From contig OZ020591.1 of assembly GCA_963971535.1 (NCBI GenBank), positions 19,080,877 to 19,144,876 on the forward strand: a stretch of 64,000 nucleotides of DNA, read 5' to 3'. This stretch comes from Notolepis coatsorum. Taxonomy: Eukaryota; Chordata; Actinopteri; Aulopiformes; Paralepididae. Of the stretch, positions 33,001 through 44,824 are shown in pieces (the first letter of the stretch is position 1; each line of letters starts with the position of its first letter). Under the pieces are notes generated by a model that ran no database searches, was not told the DNA's origin, and saw nothing but the letters and a program-made list of their open reading frames with translations. Made by a program: the position numbers and the translations under genes.

Positions 33001-35174
33001 TTTAAGATTTAAGATTTGTTTATTAAGGACAATGCAAATTAATGAACATCATTTACATGTGTATGCATAACATCACAGCATGATAAGGACATAAATATGC
33101 CGGGAATAGCACAGGGCTAATTTCGACCCGTAGTCCTAACATAAAACAAACACAAAACGGACCATACAACGTTCATTCATAAAAACTGACATCACTGACA
33201 TGACCACACTAACATGACATTCAGTCAGTACAACATCACTAACATCCCTAATGAGTGCATATTTGGCTGTCTAACAGCCATTTCCTGAGTTGGCCCCTAA
33301 AGGTGGACAGGGTGGTACATTCCCTTAAGGGGACCGGAAGGCTGTTCCATGTTCCACTTCCCTTTATCGATAGAACATTTTTGCTGAAGGCGGTCTTTCT
33401 AAAATGGACCTCACAGTCCCCTCTGGTGTTTGACCTAGTGGCTAATCCAGTGTTCCTTTTCACGTGGATAAACTCCTTGAGAGGGGGAGGGGCTAATCTG
33501 TGCAGGCATTTATATACAAAGCAGGAACTTTTATAACGTCTGAGGTTTTCAAATTATTTTATTTGATGCTTATCCAGGATTTTACAGTGGTGGTATGAGT
33601 ACTGTTTCCTGTCATATACCTTCAATGCTCTGTTGTAAAGTTGTTCTATGGGTTTCATGGCTGTGGCCCCAGTAAATGACCAGTTTAGAAGGCAATATTC
33701 AATGTGAGAGAAGACCATACAGTGTAGGTATGTCTTTGCGGCTTCAAGTGTTAGGGAGGGCCGTATTTGTTTGAAGTTGGAAATGTTGAAGTTGATGGTG
33801 TTCCTCACTTTCTTTATGTGTTTCTTAAAGGTCAGGTTTGAGTCCAAGATGACCCCAAGGAATTTGAAGTGGGAAACAAGTTCTAGTTTTTCCTTCCTTC
33901 CCTCCTTCCTCAGAAACACATTGGACCGATTGATGGTTTCTGGACGCTTGCTAAAGAACATGCACACAGTCTTTTTCGCATTAAGTAGGAGACAGGTGCT
34001 GTTTAGCCAGCATTGTACCTTGTCTAGTGCGTATGTGAGCCTAGATGTAATCAACTCTATGTTCTTGCCCTGTGTGTAGATGACTGCGTCATCGACATAC
34101 ATCTGTACATTGAGTTCGGGACACACATTTGGCAGGTCATTGATATACAGGGAGAATAGCAGGGGCCCAAGGATTGATCCCTGAGGGACACCTACAGGGT
34201 TGTCTAGATATGGGGACTTGGCGCCATTGACCGTGACACATTGTTTTCGGTTTGATAAGTAGGATCTAAACCATTCTATTGTAGCAGCTGAGAAATTGAA
34301 GTGAGTTAGTTTGGTTAGGAGGATATTATGGTTGACACAGTCGAAAGCCTTGCTAAGGTCTAAGAAGAGAGCACCAACATACTTGTTGCTATCTAGTGCA
34401 CTCTTGACCTTTTCAACAAACAGACAGTTGGCTGACTCTGTTGAGTGAAGGGCATGGAATCCAAACTGCATTGGGCTAAGTGGGGTGGGGCCCAAGTCGA
34501 TATGTTTAGTCATGAGATTCAACACCCACTTCTCTGCAACTTTGGATATGACAGGAAGTATACTGATGGGCCTATAATTGGTCACCAGTGCCTTGTTGCC
34601 AGATTTAAAGATAGGGGTCACCATGGCCATCTTCCAGGATGATGGAACTTCCCTGGAGGTGATTGATTGATTCACTAGTAGAGTGATGGGTTTAATGAGT
34701 GCATCAGAGTATGTTTTGAGGAAATCAGTGTTGAGCCCGTAGGCGTCCTTGGCTTTGGAGCCTTTCAGAGCCAGAATGATCTTTTTCACTTCAGGCTCTG
34801 TTATCTCCTCCAGTTCAAAGAGGGGCTGGGTGTTGGTTACTGGGTTTGGTAGGATACTGGAGGGGGCAAAGTGTTTGGTGCTGTCTAGAACACTATTTAA
34901 GAAGTGTTCGTTGAGGGTGCAGGCCAGTACTGTGGGGTCTTTAACTAGTATGTCATTCACATTCAGTTCTAGGGGGTATTTTTCCCGATTGTGGTGTTTG
35001 CCTAGGAGTTTATTCAAGGTTTGCCAGATTTTTTTGCTGTTCCCTTTTCCTGCTTCAATTATACTAATAAAGAAGTTTGCTTTGGCCTTTCTGAGGGTCT
35101 GTGTGACCTTGTTCCTAGCATGCGTGAATCTCTGTCTGTCGATAGACAGTCCAGACTTTAAGCTCTGTTTGAGG
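33001..35174 (-). mobile_element. LINE-B (YVDD type), 5'-truncated, inserted in L2-b
   Basis: Minus orientation with an RT-bearing body, a C-terminal remnant at 33248-33463 (VHFRKTAFSKNVLSIKGSGT) and a 3' end TTAATAAACAAATCTTAAAT at about 33001-33030. L2-b coding (ANYRPIS / SNLPFISK) continues on both sides, which fixes the boundaries to within a few bases. The clade is in the CR1/L2/Rex group by RT style. Confidence 0.88.
33554..35174 (-). CDS. LINE-B reverse transcriptase, partial, ~540 codons
   Basis: The linker before RT holds ARNKVTQTLRKAKANFF and KIWQTLNKLLG, followed by RT fingers (NYRPISILPVISKVAEK at about 209-225), LDLSKAFDCVNHNIL at 281-295, GVPQGSILGPLLFSLYIND at 338-356 and catalytic YVDD at 369-372. 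The open frame extends to a methionine at 35203, but its first ~9 codons are L2-b sequence read by chance. At 33554 the frame stops, and coding resumes in another frame to the C-terminus at 33248-33463. There is no endonuclease domain. The long open frame suggests a fairly young, 5'-truncated copy. Confidence 0.88.
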
Positions 35175-35285
35175 AGATATTGGTCGATAGTTTGCCAGTA
35201 CATTACTATCCAAGTTAGGTTTTTTTAGTAATGGCTTTACAACTGCTGTTTTAAAGGCATCTGGGAAAATACCAGTTCTAAGGGA
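35175..35285 (-). mobile_element. L2-b LINE, 5'-most fragment
   Basis: The minus strand encodes LRTGIFPDAFKTAVVKPLLK and PNLDSNVLANYRPIS, typical of the start of the L2 RT domain. The LINE is 5'-truncated here and abuts a remnant of the 17.6-kb minisatellite (GACATGTCCTACAGACCCCT). Confidence 0.88.
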
Positions 35286-35332
35286 CATGTCCTACAGACC
35301 CCTGTGCATGTTTGGTTCATATAACATTGAAG

Positions 35333-36145
35333 CAGTGGAGGTTATTCCATGACAACACGTGAGGCAGAACTTCACTCATAATTATTATTAATTTACATAT
35401 ATATATATATTTTTTTTTTTATTTATTTTTTTATTATTATTATTATTATTTTTATTAGAAATGTTTTCCTCTGTAAAAAAAATTCCAGTGAATTCTTTTT
35501 TTCTTCAAAAATGGCCAAGTGACAGCTCTGAGCTCTCTGATCTGGCCTGATAGTAATGGCGAGCTGTCAATCACTCAGTGCAAAATAACTGCACGGGTTG
35601 ATCTTAGGATTTGTGCACATGTGTGTGTGTGTCGTTCAACATCTCCTCTCCTCCTCCTCTTCCTCTCTCTCCTCCCCTCCTCCTCCTCCTCCTCCTCCTC
35701 CTCCTCCTCCTCCTCCTCCTCCTCCTCCTCTCCCCTCCTCTCCTCCTCTCCTCCTCTCCTCTCCCTCTCCTCTCTCCTCTCCCCTCCTCTTCCTCCTCCT
35801 CCCCTCTCCTCCTCTCCCTCTCCTCCTCCTCTCCCCTCCTCCTCCTCCTCTCTCCTATAGCTATTGATGTGATGTTTGTAAGCGAGGCGTGTGTGTCAAG
35901 AGTTACTCCAAGGTATTTATTACTAGTGCCTGTTGTCTTTAACTGTAGTGTCTGTCTGCTGTCTTCATAACCACACTGTGTGTCTGTGCTTCTTTATTAA
36001 ATTTTTTTTATCTCTCCCATCCTCCCCAATATTTTTAACTCACAGCCACCACTGCCACACACATTGGGGGATGTTTTAAAAATATAATATAATATAATAT
36101 AATAATTTGTGCTTCACAAAAGAATTTGGTCAGCAGCCGCCACTG
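35333..36145. mobile_element. hAT element with 8-bp duplication CATTGAAG
   Basis: The ends are CAGTGGAGGTTATTCC and CAGCAGCCGCCACTG, flanked by CATTGAAG at 35325-35332 and 36146-36153. It is non-coding and contains a TCC microsatellite (about 35640-35860) and an AT-rich left portion. Confidence 0.88.
35640..35860. repeat. CTC/TCC-rich microsatellite
   Basis: Uninterrupted CTC repeats at about 35680-35730, then impure TCCTCTCC repeats. The Ser/Pro/Leu homopolymer frames across it are artefacts. Confidence 0.97.
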
Positions 36146-36231
36146 CATTGAAGGTATTATTGTTAGCACTGGTTTGGTTCATATATTAACAGAGGGGTGG
36201 CGGGGAAGGTGAAGTGTTGTGTTAATTACAT

Positions 36232-36506
36232 AGCAAATTAGTCTATAGACAACCAGGAGAATATACATAGTTAATTAGTCTATAGATAACCAGGATAATA
36301 TACATAGTTAATTAGTCTATAGACAACCAGGAGAATATACATAGTTAATTAGTCTATAGACAACCAGGAGAATATAGTTAATTCGTCTATAGACAACCAG
36401 GAAAATATACATAGTCAATTAGATAGACAAAGGAGAATATACATAGGTAATTAGATAGACAACCAGGAGAATATAGTTAATTAGATAGACAAAGGAGAAT
36501 ATACAT
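36232..36506. repeat. 36-bp minisatellite, block 1
   Basis: Units of TTAATTAGTCTATAGACAAC plus CAGGAGAATATACATAG. This is the leftmost block of an array that recurs in pieces to 63.4 kb, with variants lacking CTATA. Confidence 0.95.
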
Positions 36507-36507
36507 A

Positions 36508-36615
36508 CACAGTAAATTTCGCAGAGCAAATTTTACTCAAACTGAGTCCATTTCAGCCCAAGTGAGTAAAACTTTACTCAGTTTGAGTAAAATTTACTCA
36601 GCTAAATGTACTGTG
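36508..36615. mobile_element. Short TA-flanked MITE (Tc1/mariner type)
   Basis: A palindromic 108-bp element, CACAGTAAATTT ... AAATGTACTGTG, with internal GTAAAACTTTACTCAGTTTG. TA lies on each side, and the minisatellite unit ATACATAGTTAATT is restored by excising it with one TA. A similar core (ATTTTACTCAAACTGAGTAC) is at about 56120. Confidence 0.75.
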
Positions 36616-36621
36616 TAGTTA

Positions 36622-37156
36622 ATTAAATCAAATCAAATCAAATCAAATCAAATTTATTTATAGGGCCCGACAACACACGTTAATGTCCCCATGGGCCGTA
36701 CAGGTCTTCTTTAAACAAGTCAAGAAGACAACATAACAATAAGTCAAGAACAGAACAAGAACACCATAGGGTCCAAACATTTTTTAGATGAATGCAAATA
36801 AATGAAAGAATGCAAGCACTCCCAGACATACCCCACGCGAAGGTAAGGAAAAACTCACTAAAACCTAACAATAGGGAAAAAAAGCTCCACAGGCAATGTG
36901 GAGGAGAGAAACCTTAGAAGGGCCGTTCAAGGGGGGATCTCCCTTCTTAGATGTCGGTGATAGTAGTGTTGCAGACGGACAGTTGGTAAGCATGCACTCA
37001 TGTGTGTAGTGAAACACAGATGAGTGCATGCAATAGCAACTGTACATTTTGAAAAATTAAAGATATAGCTAAAAGCGATAGCAACTGAACATTTTGAAAG
37101 ATTAAAGATAGAGTTGATAGCGGATCTATTTGAGGCACAGGGGCAGCGCAAGAGGG
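36622..37156 (-). mobile_element. LINE 3' UTR-like repeat with AAATC-repeat tail
   Basis: In minus orientation: the CTATTGCATGCACTCATCTG segment shared with 22350-22510, then GGTTTTAGTGAGTTTTTCCT, GACCCTATGGTGTTCTTGTT and an ATTTGATTTGATTTG tail at about 36625-36655. Flanked by minisatellite on both sides, so it inserted in the array. Confidence 0.65.
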
Positions 37157-37285
37157 TCAATTAGATAGACAACCAGGATAATATAGTTAATTAGATAGAC
37201 AAAGGAGAATATACATAGTTAATTAGATAGACAACCAGGAGAATATAGTTAATTAGATAGACAACCAGGAGAATATACATACCGG
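37157..37285. repeat. 36-bp minisatellite, block 2
   Basis: Units of the same array in the shorter TTAGATAGACAACCAGGAGA form, ending where the gypsy fossil begins. Confidence 0.93.
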
Positions 37286-37616
37286 TAGTTGTAATGTTCA
37301 GGGTTCTGTCTTAGGAACCCAACTGTCATTCTGGAGTTATTTCCCCTGGTGGTTGGTATCTGCACTCACTGTTGGTCATGCCCCATTCCTGATGTGTCAC
37401 TCCCTGTTCTGTCACCACTGGTCGCTGTCACTTTGCTGTCAATTACCCTGTCACTAATTGACGCATTGGAATGTTGGTGTTTGACTATATATTCACTTGT
37501 TGATCTCTCTATCCCTGTCGAGGCTTCAGACCGTGTTTCGTGTGGAAGGAGCTGGAGATACTGCTGACCTTCTCGCTCTTGATTATTGTAAGGGCCATTT
37601 GAGTGTTTTTGTTATG

Positions 37617-37765
<149 letters not shown>

Positions 37766-38603
37766 ATAGAAGGTTATGATTTATGGGAATGTTATGATTA
37801 TCTGTGTAACCAGTTGGGTGGACTCTGTTGTACTGTGGGTGGATCACCTGCACCTGTCAGGTGGATCAGCCACAGCGCGGCGGAGATCATTAAATAGGTG
37901 ATAGGAATCAGCTGTTGGGCTGTAGCACGGGGAAAGCATAATATTTTCTGACCGCTTTAGATCGCTTCGGTAGCGCTTTAGATCGCTTTAGATCGCTTCG
38001 GTAACGCTTTAGATCGCTTTAGCCAGCTTCGGTAACGCTTTAGGATCGCTTTAGGATCGCTTTGGTAACACTTAGAATAGTCTTATCTTAAGAAACGCTT
38101 TGAACAATTAGAACCACGGTTATAGGAAATAGGATCGCTTTGATCACCTCTCCCATGTAACCTATATCTTTTCTAAATAAATCGGATATCACGTTGGTAT
38201 CTGATAACGGAACTCAAGGTGTGGAGACTATTCTTTGGATGGAGCGCGTACGGAATCACTCCCCGACTACCAGGAAGCGGACCCAGGTAGAGGCCGCTAC
38301 AATTATTCTCATGTATCTACCTTGTTCTCAAGTTGATGCCCGGCGTCTTTCTTTGGATTCCCTGTGCTCTGTGTTCTTACATTAAAAAGGCACCACTAAG
38401 AAAGAGCAATCATTCTCCGACTCGTATTATTTCCTCCTCTACTGGACTCACAATTGCTTACCTGCACTCCAACCGTAACAGAAGCCTCTACCATCATGAG
38501 CTCCATGGAGGAAATAAGAAACGAAATGATCGCCCAGCGGGAACAGCTGAGAGCTGTACGCGACTGTCAGTCGGCAGTCAATGTGGAACTGGGTCGGCTA
38601 GGA

Positions 38604-39642
38604 CAGGGGTTCTCAACTTTCTGCTGCCAAGGCACCCCTGTGTTCAATAAAATATTCCAGGGCACCCCTACATACGATAAAGACTTTTCCGGTCCTGTCT
38701 TTTTTGCTACAATGATGACAAAAGTGCTTGTTTTCAAAATAATGTTTATTTAAAAAACCGGGAAACACATTTGTGTGTATATGCCTATATTATTAACAGG
38801 TGTTTCAGGTCTAAATGGCTTAGTACTGTTGACATTACACTGCTTGTAGTAGTAAATCAAATAGCATATTTCTTTAAATAAAATTACAGAAAATCATCAC
38901 TAAAGTGCTATCTGTTGCAGCTGCACACTTTTCCATAAAAATAGCATATTTAGATAAGTTTGACCATTTCTCAAAAACAGAAAATGCATGTATTTTTTTT
39001 AAATACAGAAAAGGATCACCAAGTTACCATTTCTCAAAAAATATAAATAAATACAGAAAATAAGCACTCGTTCACTCAGTGGACATTTCTAGCTCAATGC
39101 GAGGTCTGCTGCTGCTGGCTAATAATACGGTCAATACGTGGGGAGATCTTTGACAAGGCAACACGCATGTCATCCTCAAGGCTCAACTTGGCCCTATATT
39201 TTGTTTTCAGAGCTGTCATGGATGAAAAGCCAGCTTCACACAGATATGTGGTGCTGAATGGTATCAACACCTTAACTGCTGCATCATGAGATACTTGGTA
39301 CTCAGCACCACACTCTGAAACTAGCTCTCCAGGTGGTATCAGATGAGATTTCAATGAGTTCTTCCAAGAGTTTGGATGGAGATGTGTCAGGAAGCTTTGT
39401 CTCAATGTTGTCTGTAAAGTTTTTTTTTATCCAGAGTAACTTGGTGATCCTTTTCTGTGTTTTATTAAATAATGATTTTCAGATTTTGAGAAATGGTCAA
39501 ACTTTTCCAAATATGGTATTTTCATGGAAAACAGTGCAGCTGCAACAGATAGCACTTTAGTGATAATTTTCTGTAATCCAATATTTTTTTATCTCAAGGC
39601 ACCCCTGGCAGCTCTCTGCGGCACCCCTGTTGAGAACCGCTG
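38604..39642 (-). mobile_element. hAT element with 8-bp duplication GGCTAGGA
   Basis: The ends are CAGGGGTTCTCAAC and GTTGAGAACCGCTG, flanked by GGCTAGGA at 38596-38603 and 39643-39650. Subterminal repeats (AAGGCACCCCTG) occur at both ends. It carries a remnant of its transposase on minus (39094-39405), making it an internally deleted derivative of an autonomous hAT. Confidence 0.93.
39094..39405 (-). pseudogene. hAT transposase C-terminal fragment
   Basis: The frame encodes FSTTYLCEAGFSSMTALKTK and RAKLSLEDDMRVALSKISPR, the C-terminal dimerisation/catalytic region of hAT transposases (close in style to ZBED5-like vertebrate proteins). The catalytic core upstream is missing. The first ~30 residues (HLHPNSWKNSLKSHLIPPGE) are less clear. 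It cannot make a functional transposase; full-length relatives must have supplied the activity. Confidence 0.85.
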
Positions 39643-39919
39643 GGCTAGGAGACCTGACCCTATCCTCCCAGGAGACGGCGAATTCGGCCTTAGCGGCAGT
39701 CAACAACACCTGGTCCACCGCTGCCGAGAGGGGAGTTGCAGCTGGAACGCCGCCAGCCAGCGAGGAAGGAGAGCTGGGACCTCCAGACAGAGAGAGGAGA
39801 TCCGCTAACCGAGACTACCACCTACGGACCGGTATGGAGGTTCACCAGAAGGTTGTCGTGAGTTTGTCACTCAGTGTTCTCTCATCTTTCAGCTACAACC
39901 CCGCACTTTTCCCACACAT

Positions 39920-40555
39920 GTGTCTCGGGTATCTTATATAATCACCTTGCTTACTGGCCAGGCTCTTTCCTGGGCCACCGCCGAATGGGAGAATGCATCG
40001 CAAATCTGTAACAGTGTGGATACCTTCACCCGGGAGATGCGTCATGTATTTGACACCTCCTGGGTGATTTCCATTTATGAGGCCGGCAGTCGACTCATGT
40101 CCTGCCGGCAGGGCATTCGCACTGTTGCAGATTATGCTATTGATTTTCGCATTGTGGCTCGGGAGGCGGCCTGGCCGGAGATTCCTTGCTGCGTACTGTT
40201 TGCACAGGGGCTCTCAGTGCGCATGCGGGATGAGCTGTCCACCCGTGAGCTTCCCGAGCGCTTGGACTTCCTCATCAACCTGGCAATAAAAGTTGATAAT
40301 AGGCATCGGGAGAGGGAGCGCGAGAGGGGAGCCTCATCTCAAGGTCTCTTCCACACCTCTTATGGTATCGAACACCCCCCACCTTCGCACATAAGAGAGA
40401 GCCTGAGTGACGAACCGATGCAACTGGGTGCCCTCAGCCTCTCCGAGGCAGAGAGGCTGAGGCGCATTGAAGAGAAGCACTGTTTCCGAAGCGGCCGCAC
40501 GGGGCATCGGTTTTCCAGTTGTCGGGGATATTCGGGAAACGGGGGGGCCCACTAA
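39920..40555 (+). pseudogene. Gypsy gag part (fossil)
   Basis: It encodes a capsid-like region (FTREMRHVFDTSWVISIYEA, then GIRTVADYAIDFRIVAREA) and ends in a basic part with CFRSGRTGHRFSSC, a zinc-knuckle-like segment. This is typical of Ty3/gypsy gag. Upstream gag sequence lies on the far side of the hAT insertion. Confidence 0.8.
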
Positions 40556-40634
40556 ACTCTGGAGGAGTGATAGCAGGTGGGCATTCCTCCACGGTTACTG
40601 ATGACAATCGTATTTTCTTGAACATTACTATTGG

Positions 40635-40871
40635 GTGGGGGGCGTGATTATGAATAACATGGCCTTGGTGAATTCGGGAGCGGCAGGCAATTTAATCCAT
40701 GAGGGGTTGGCACTTGAGTGGGGGGTCCCGTTGGAAGACCTAGAGGTGCTTATCCCGGTCCACTCGTTAGATGGCCAACCTCTGGGCTGTGGAGTCATTA
40801 CCCAGCGCACCAAGCAGCTACGGGTGCAGGTGGTAGGCAATGGGTGGGATTATTTTTTGTTGTTGTTGTGA
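40635..40871 (+). pseudogene. Gypsy protease-like part (fossil)
   Basis: It encodes MALVNSGAAGNLIHEGLALE, corresponding in position to the retropepsin active-site segment of gypsy elements, and IPVHSLDGQPLGCG downstream. It lies between gag and RT as expected. Confidence 0.7.
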
Positions 40872-41318
40872 TGTCTCCCTGTTCCACTATTGTGCTAGGT
40901 CACCCCTGGCTTGCTGTGCATAACCCGTGAATTAATTGGGCTACGGGTGAACTCTCCATGGGAACCCCCCCCCCTCTTGTGTCTCTCTCCAGGATGACGG
41001 TGAACGTTCTCCCAACCCCGATTTAGCAGGAGTACCTGCGGTCTATTTTGACCTTGCGGACGTTTTTAGTAAGACGCGTGCTAACGCACTACCGCCTCAT
41101 AGACCTTACGACTGCCCCATTAATCTTCTACCTGGTACCTCTCCACCCCGTAGACGGATGTTTTCTCTCTCTCTCGCCCCGAGACTGTGTCCATGAACAC
41201 TTATATTGAAGAGGCACTGTCCGCGGGGCATATTTGACCGTCCACATCCCCTGCAGGTGCTGGCTTTTTTGTTGCAAAAAAGGATGGGGGTCAGCGGCCG
41301 TGCATAGATTATAGGGGA

Positions 41319-42053
41319 TTGAATGACGTTTCCATCAAGAACCGATATCCTTTACCTCTCATGGACGCCGCCTTTGAGTACTTACAGGGGGCGCAGGTCT
41401 TTTCTAAACTTGACTTACGTAATGCATACAATTTGGTCAGGATTAGAGAAGGAGACGAGTGGAAGACTGCATTTAATACTCCTAATGGGCATTATGAGTA
41501 TATAGTCATGCCTTTTGGTTTAGCTAATGCTCCAGCAGTTTTCCAAGACCTGGTCAACGACGTGCTGCAGGATTTAATTGGGTGTCTGTATTTGTGTACT
41601 TAGATGACATCCTAATTTTTTCTTGCGATATGGTGCAACACCAACTGCACGTTTGTGAGGTGCTTCAACATCTCCTTAAGCATCAACTATTTTTTAAGGC
41701 AGAGAAGTGTGTGTTTCACACTGACACCGTGTCTTTCCTGGGCTTTGTGTTGACGAAGGGTGATCTTCGCATGGATCCGGCCAAGGTGAGTGCATTCTTG
41801 GACTGGCCACGTCCTTCGTCGCTCAAAGAATTACAACGGTTTTTGGGCTTCGCAAATTTCTACAGGCGTTTTATTCGCAATTTCAGCGCCTTAGTCAATC
41901 CTCTGACAGCTCTCACTAAGGCCTCTCTCCCTGGCTTTGAATGGTCGGCGCGGGCAGAGTCGTCCTTCTGCGACCTCAAACGTCGGTTTACCTCCGCCCC
42001 TGTATTAATCCGCCACGATTCGGAGGCTCAGTCTATTGTGGAGGTGGATGCCT
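41319..42053 (+). pseudogene. Gypsy reverse transcriptase part (fossil)
   Basis: It shows [26 protein letters not shown] and YLDDILIFS, then SLKELQRFLGFANFYRRFIR, and ends at VEVDA, where the RNase H domain should begin. These are classic Ty3/gypsy RT blocks. The element stops at the junction with the minisatellite. Confidence 0.9.
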
Positions 42054-42220
42054 AATTAGATAGACAACCAGGATAATATAGTTAATTAGTCTATAGACAA
42101 CCAGGAGAATATACATAGTTAATCAGTCTATAGACAACCAGGAGAATATACATAGTTAATCAGTCTATAGACAACCAGGAGAATATAGTCAATTAGTCTA
42201 TAGACAACCAGGAGAATAAA
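42054..42220. repeat. 36-bp minisatellite, block 3
   Basis: Units in both GATAGACAACC and GTCTATAGACAACC forms, between the gypsy fossil and E2. Confidence 0.95.
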
Positions 42221-43486
42221 GTTCTGTCTCACACTAGCTCACGCTCAGCGTTTCATGCATAATCTCGCTTCAGCGTATGCACACTGAATACATTTCAAAT
42301 GTACCTTTAAATGCCAGCATTCATCTGGCCACACCCCCATCCGCTTACCTACATAAGCAGGGATGGGCCACACACTCATCTCCTTCGCAAATTTCATCAC
42401 AAGCAACGTATTGCTCATATGCCCACTTGACGTGGAGAAAAATATTGCTCTAAGGAAAGGAAGAATAAGGAGAATACGTTGACATCATATCTTTATTTTC
42501 TCTCTCACTATTTTAAAATGAGAAAATACGGCGATATTGTCTTCGTACTGGAGTGTCTGGAAGATGGTGATCATTCCACAAACTCCACCGGTTTCGTATT
42601 GGGGGTTCACGCCGCTACATACCTCAGAGTCCCAGCTACAGTCTTCTTTGATGCGGCTGGACGGAGTGAAACCCTCCGGCGGTGCAGGGACTGTAGTGGC
42701 GCGCCGCTGTTGTGAGAAGCGGTGCGTTTCCAGGTTGGGTGAGTAGTGTTTTGCTGGCAGGCTCCACTTGTCTGTTAGTGCTATGGGGACTAATTGACAA
42801 TGTTTATGAAAACCGGGCCCAGGCTAGGGTCCTTTGTTCAGTCTCCTAGACGACGGAAGACCTTGGTCTGAAGCCATTTTAGTTTAACTAGTGGGCCGCG
42901 ACCATTAACACTGGTGATCCCTGTGTTTTCTGGACGAGTGGATATCTCTCTGTCCCGTGTTAAGCCCCTTCTTTCATATCCAAATGAGAGTATTCCTTCA
43001 CGAGGAGATATGTGCATGGATGTGCGATAGCGGCAGATCCATGTTCAAGTCAGCTACACAGGCCAGTTTGGTATTGTGCTGATTCTGTCGGGTGTTGGTA
43101 AAATCACCGTTGTAAAGCAGTGTTGACATCTTGTTTCTCTTTTCTCTTAAAAAGTGAGGAGAGGTTCAGAACGGCGGCCTGTCTGGGTGCGTGTTATGTC
43201 ATTGTATACATGTTCAGGTGATAGCTGCTTAGCTTACGGTTAGCCAGTCAGCTGTTAGCTGCTGCGTTAGCCTGCTGGGATCGCTGCGTGGCCTACTTAG
43301 GTTGGGCCTACTGTTAGCCAGTCAGCTGTTAGCTGCGGCGCTAGCATGTCGTGATCACTAGGTAACGTTAGCTTGCTGCTATAGGCCAAGGCCTGGCGCG
43401 GGGTAGCTTCAGCTCCTTGCGCGCCGCCGCAAGCTCGCTTCTGGTCACGTGCGCCGTTAGCTCGGCGTCTCGCGAGCAGGGGCAGT

Positions 43487-44824
43487 AGATCTATCTGCAG
43501 CCTTCGACACAGTCAACCATCAGATCCTCCTTGCGGCCCTCGCAGGAATGGGAGTGGCTGGATCTGCGCTGACATGGCTGACATCATACCTCAATGACCG
43601 CTCCTACCAAGTGTCATGGAGAGGGACTCTGTCGGCCACCCGCCCCCTCCGGACGGGTGTCCCCCAGGGCTCGGTCCTAGGACCCCTTCTCTTCTCCCTC
43701 TACACTAAATCACTGGGTAACATTATCACATCTCATGGCTTCTCATATCATTGTTATGCCGATGATACTCAACTCTTCCTCTCCTTCCCTCCCTCAGATA
43801 TCCACGTCTCTGAGCGGATCTCGGCCTGTCTGTCCGACATCTCCGCCTGGATGACGACCAACCACCTCAAACTGAACCTAAGCAAAACAGAATTGCTCCA
43901 CCTGCCGGCCAAATCCTCCCCCCTGACCGACCTCTCCATCACAGTCGAGAATGCAGCTGTGACCGCGTCGCCGACCGCCAAGAACCTTGGTGTTGTCCTC
44001 GACGACCAGTTGAACTTCTCTGCTCACATCGCAGCGACAACCAGAACCTGCAGATTCCTCCTGAGCAACGTCAGAAGGATACGCCCCTTCCTGACAAAAG
44101 AAGCCACCCAACTCCTCGTCCAATCAACAGTCATCTCCCGCCTCGACTACTGCAACGCACTGCTAGCTGGCCTCCCGGCCACTGCCACCAAGCCTCTTCA
44201 ACTCATTCAAAATGCAGCGGCCCGCCTGATCTCAAACCTACCGAAGTCAGCCCATGTCACCCCACTTCTTAGGGACCTGCACTGGCTCCCCATTGCTGCA
44301 CGTATCCGCTTCAAGGCCCTCGACCTAGCATACCGTGCGGCAAAGGGAACCGCTCCCGCCTACCTCCGGTCAATGGTCTCTAACTACACACCCTCAAGAC
44401 CCCTACGCTCTGCGTCTTCTGGCCGCCTCAGATCTACTCCTATCCAAGCTCCCGGAGGGTCATCAAAGAGAAGCCGCCTATTCTCAGTCCTTGCCCCACA
44501 ATGGTGGAATGAACTACCCATCCCAGTTAGGACAGTCGAATCCCGTCCAATCTTTCGCCGTCGACTAAAGTCTCACTTCTTCAACCATTATCTGAAATGA
44601 TAAAAAAAAAAAAAAAATAAAAAAAATCTAACCCCGACTAACCTTACTGTCATGCACTTGTCCTAATAAACTAACCTACACTGTAACACGCAACACTTTG
44701 ATGAACATTGTTACTCAGCTGATAGAGTTATACCCTTCTTGCTGTCTTGTTGCACAGAACTTGTAAGTCGCTTTGGATAAAAGCGTCAGCTAAATGACTA
44801 AATGTAAATGTAAATGTAAATGTA
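43487..44824 (+). mobile_element. L2-type LINE, 5'-truncated, inserted in E2
   Basis: It begins in RT motif A ([20 protein letters not shown]), contains a clean C-terminal frame and a 3' UTR, and ends with GCTTTGGATAAAAGCGTCAG and a TAAATG repeat. Pieces of another copy of the same family are at 734-954 and 6929-7490. Confidence 0.92.
43548..44600 (+). CDS. L2 LINE reverse transcriptase, C-terminal 350 residues
   Basis: Open frame to the natural stop. It shows LTSYLNDRSYQVSWRG, GVPQGSVLGPLLFSLYTKSL (37-56), the catalytic YADD at 70-73 (HCYADDTQLFLSF) and HLKLNLSKTELL. The conserved C-terminal block RLDYCNALLAGLP, LHWLPIAARIRFKAL, PQWWNELPIPVRT and FRRRLKSHFFNHYLK follows. The LINE sequence continues in frame 5' of the first methionine, so that methionine is internal. 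The endonuclease domain is missing through 5' truncation. The undamaged frame indicates a recent insertion into E2. Confidence 0.93.
   Translation: MGVAGSALTWLTSYLNDRSYQVSWRGTLSATRPLRTGVPQGSVLGPLLFSLYTKSLGNIITSHGFSYHCYADDTQLFLSFPPSDIHVSERISACLSDISAWMTTNHLKLNLSKTELLHLPAKSSPLTDLSITVENAAVTASPTAKNLGVVLDDQLNFSAHIAATTRTCRFLLSNVRRIRPFLTKEATQLLVQSTVISRLDYCNALLAGLPATATKPLQLIQNAAARLISNLPKSAHVTPLLRDLHWLPIAARIRFKALDLAYRAAKGTAPAYLRSMVSNYTPSRPLRSASSGRLRSTPIQAPGGSSKRSRLFSVLAPQWWNELPIPVRTVESRPIFRRRLKSHFFNHYLK

Noticed and set aside
35519-35970. Ser/Pro/Leu homopolymer proteins
   Set aside because: Translations of the TCC-rich microsatellite inside a hAT element.
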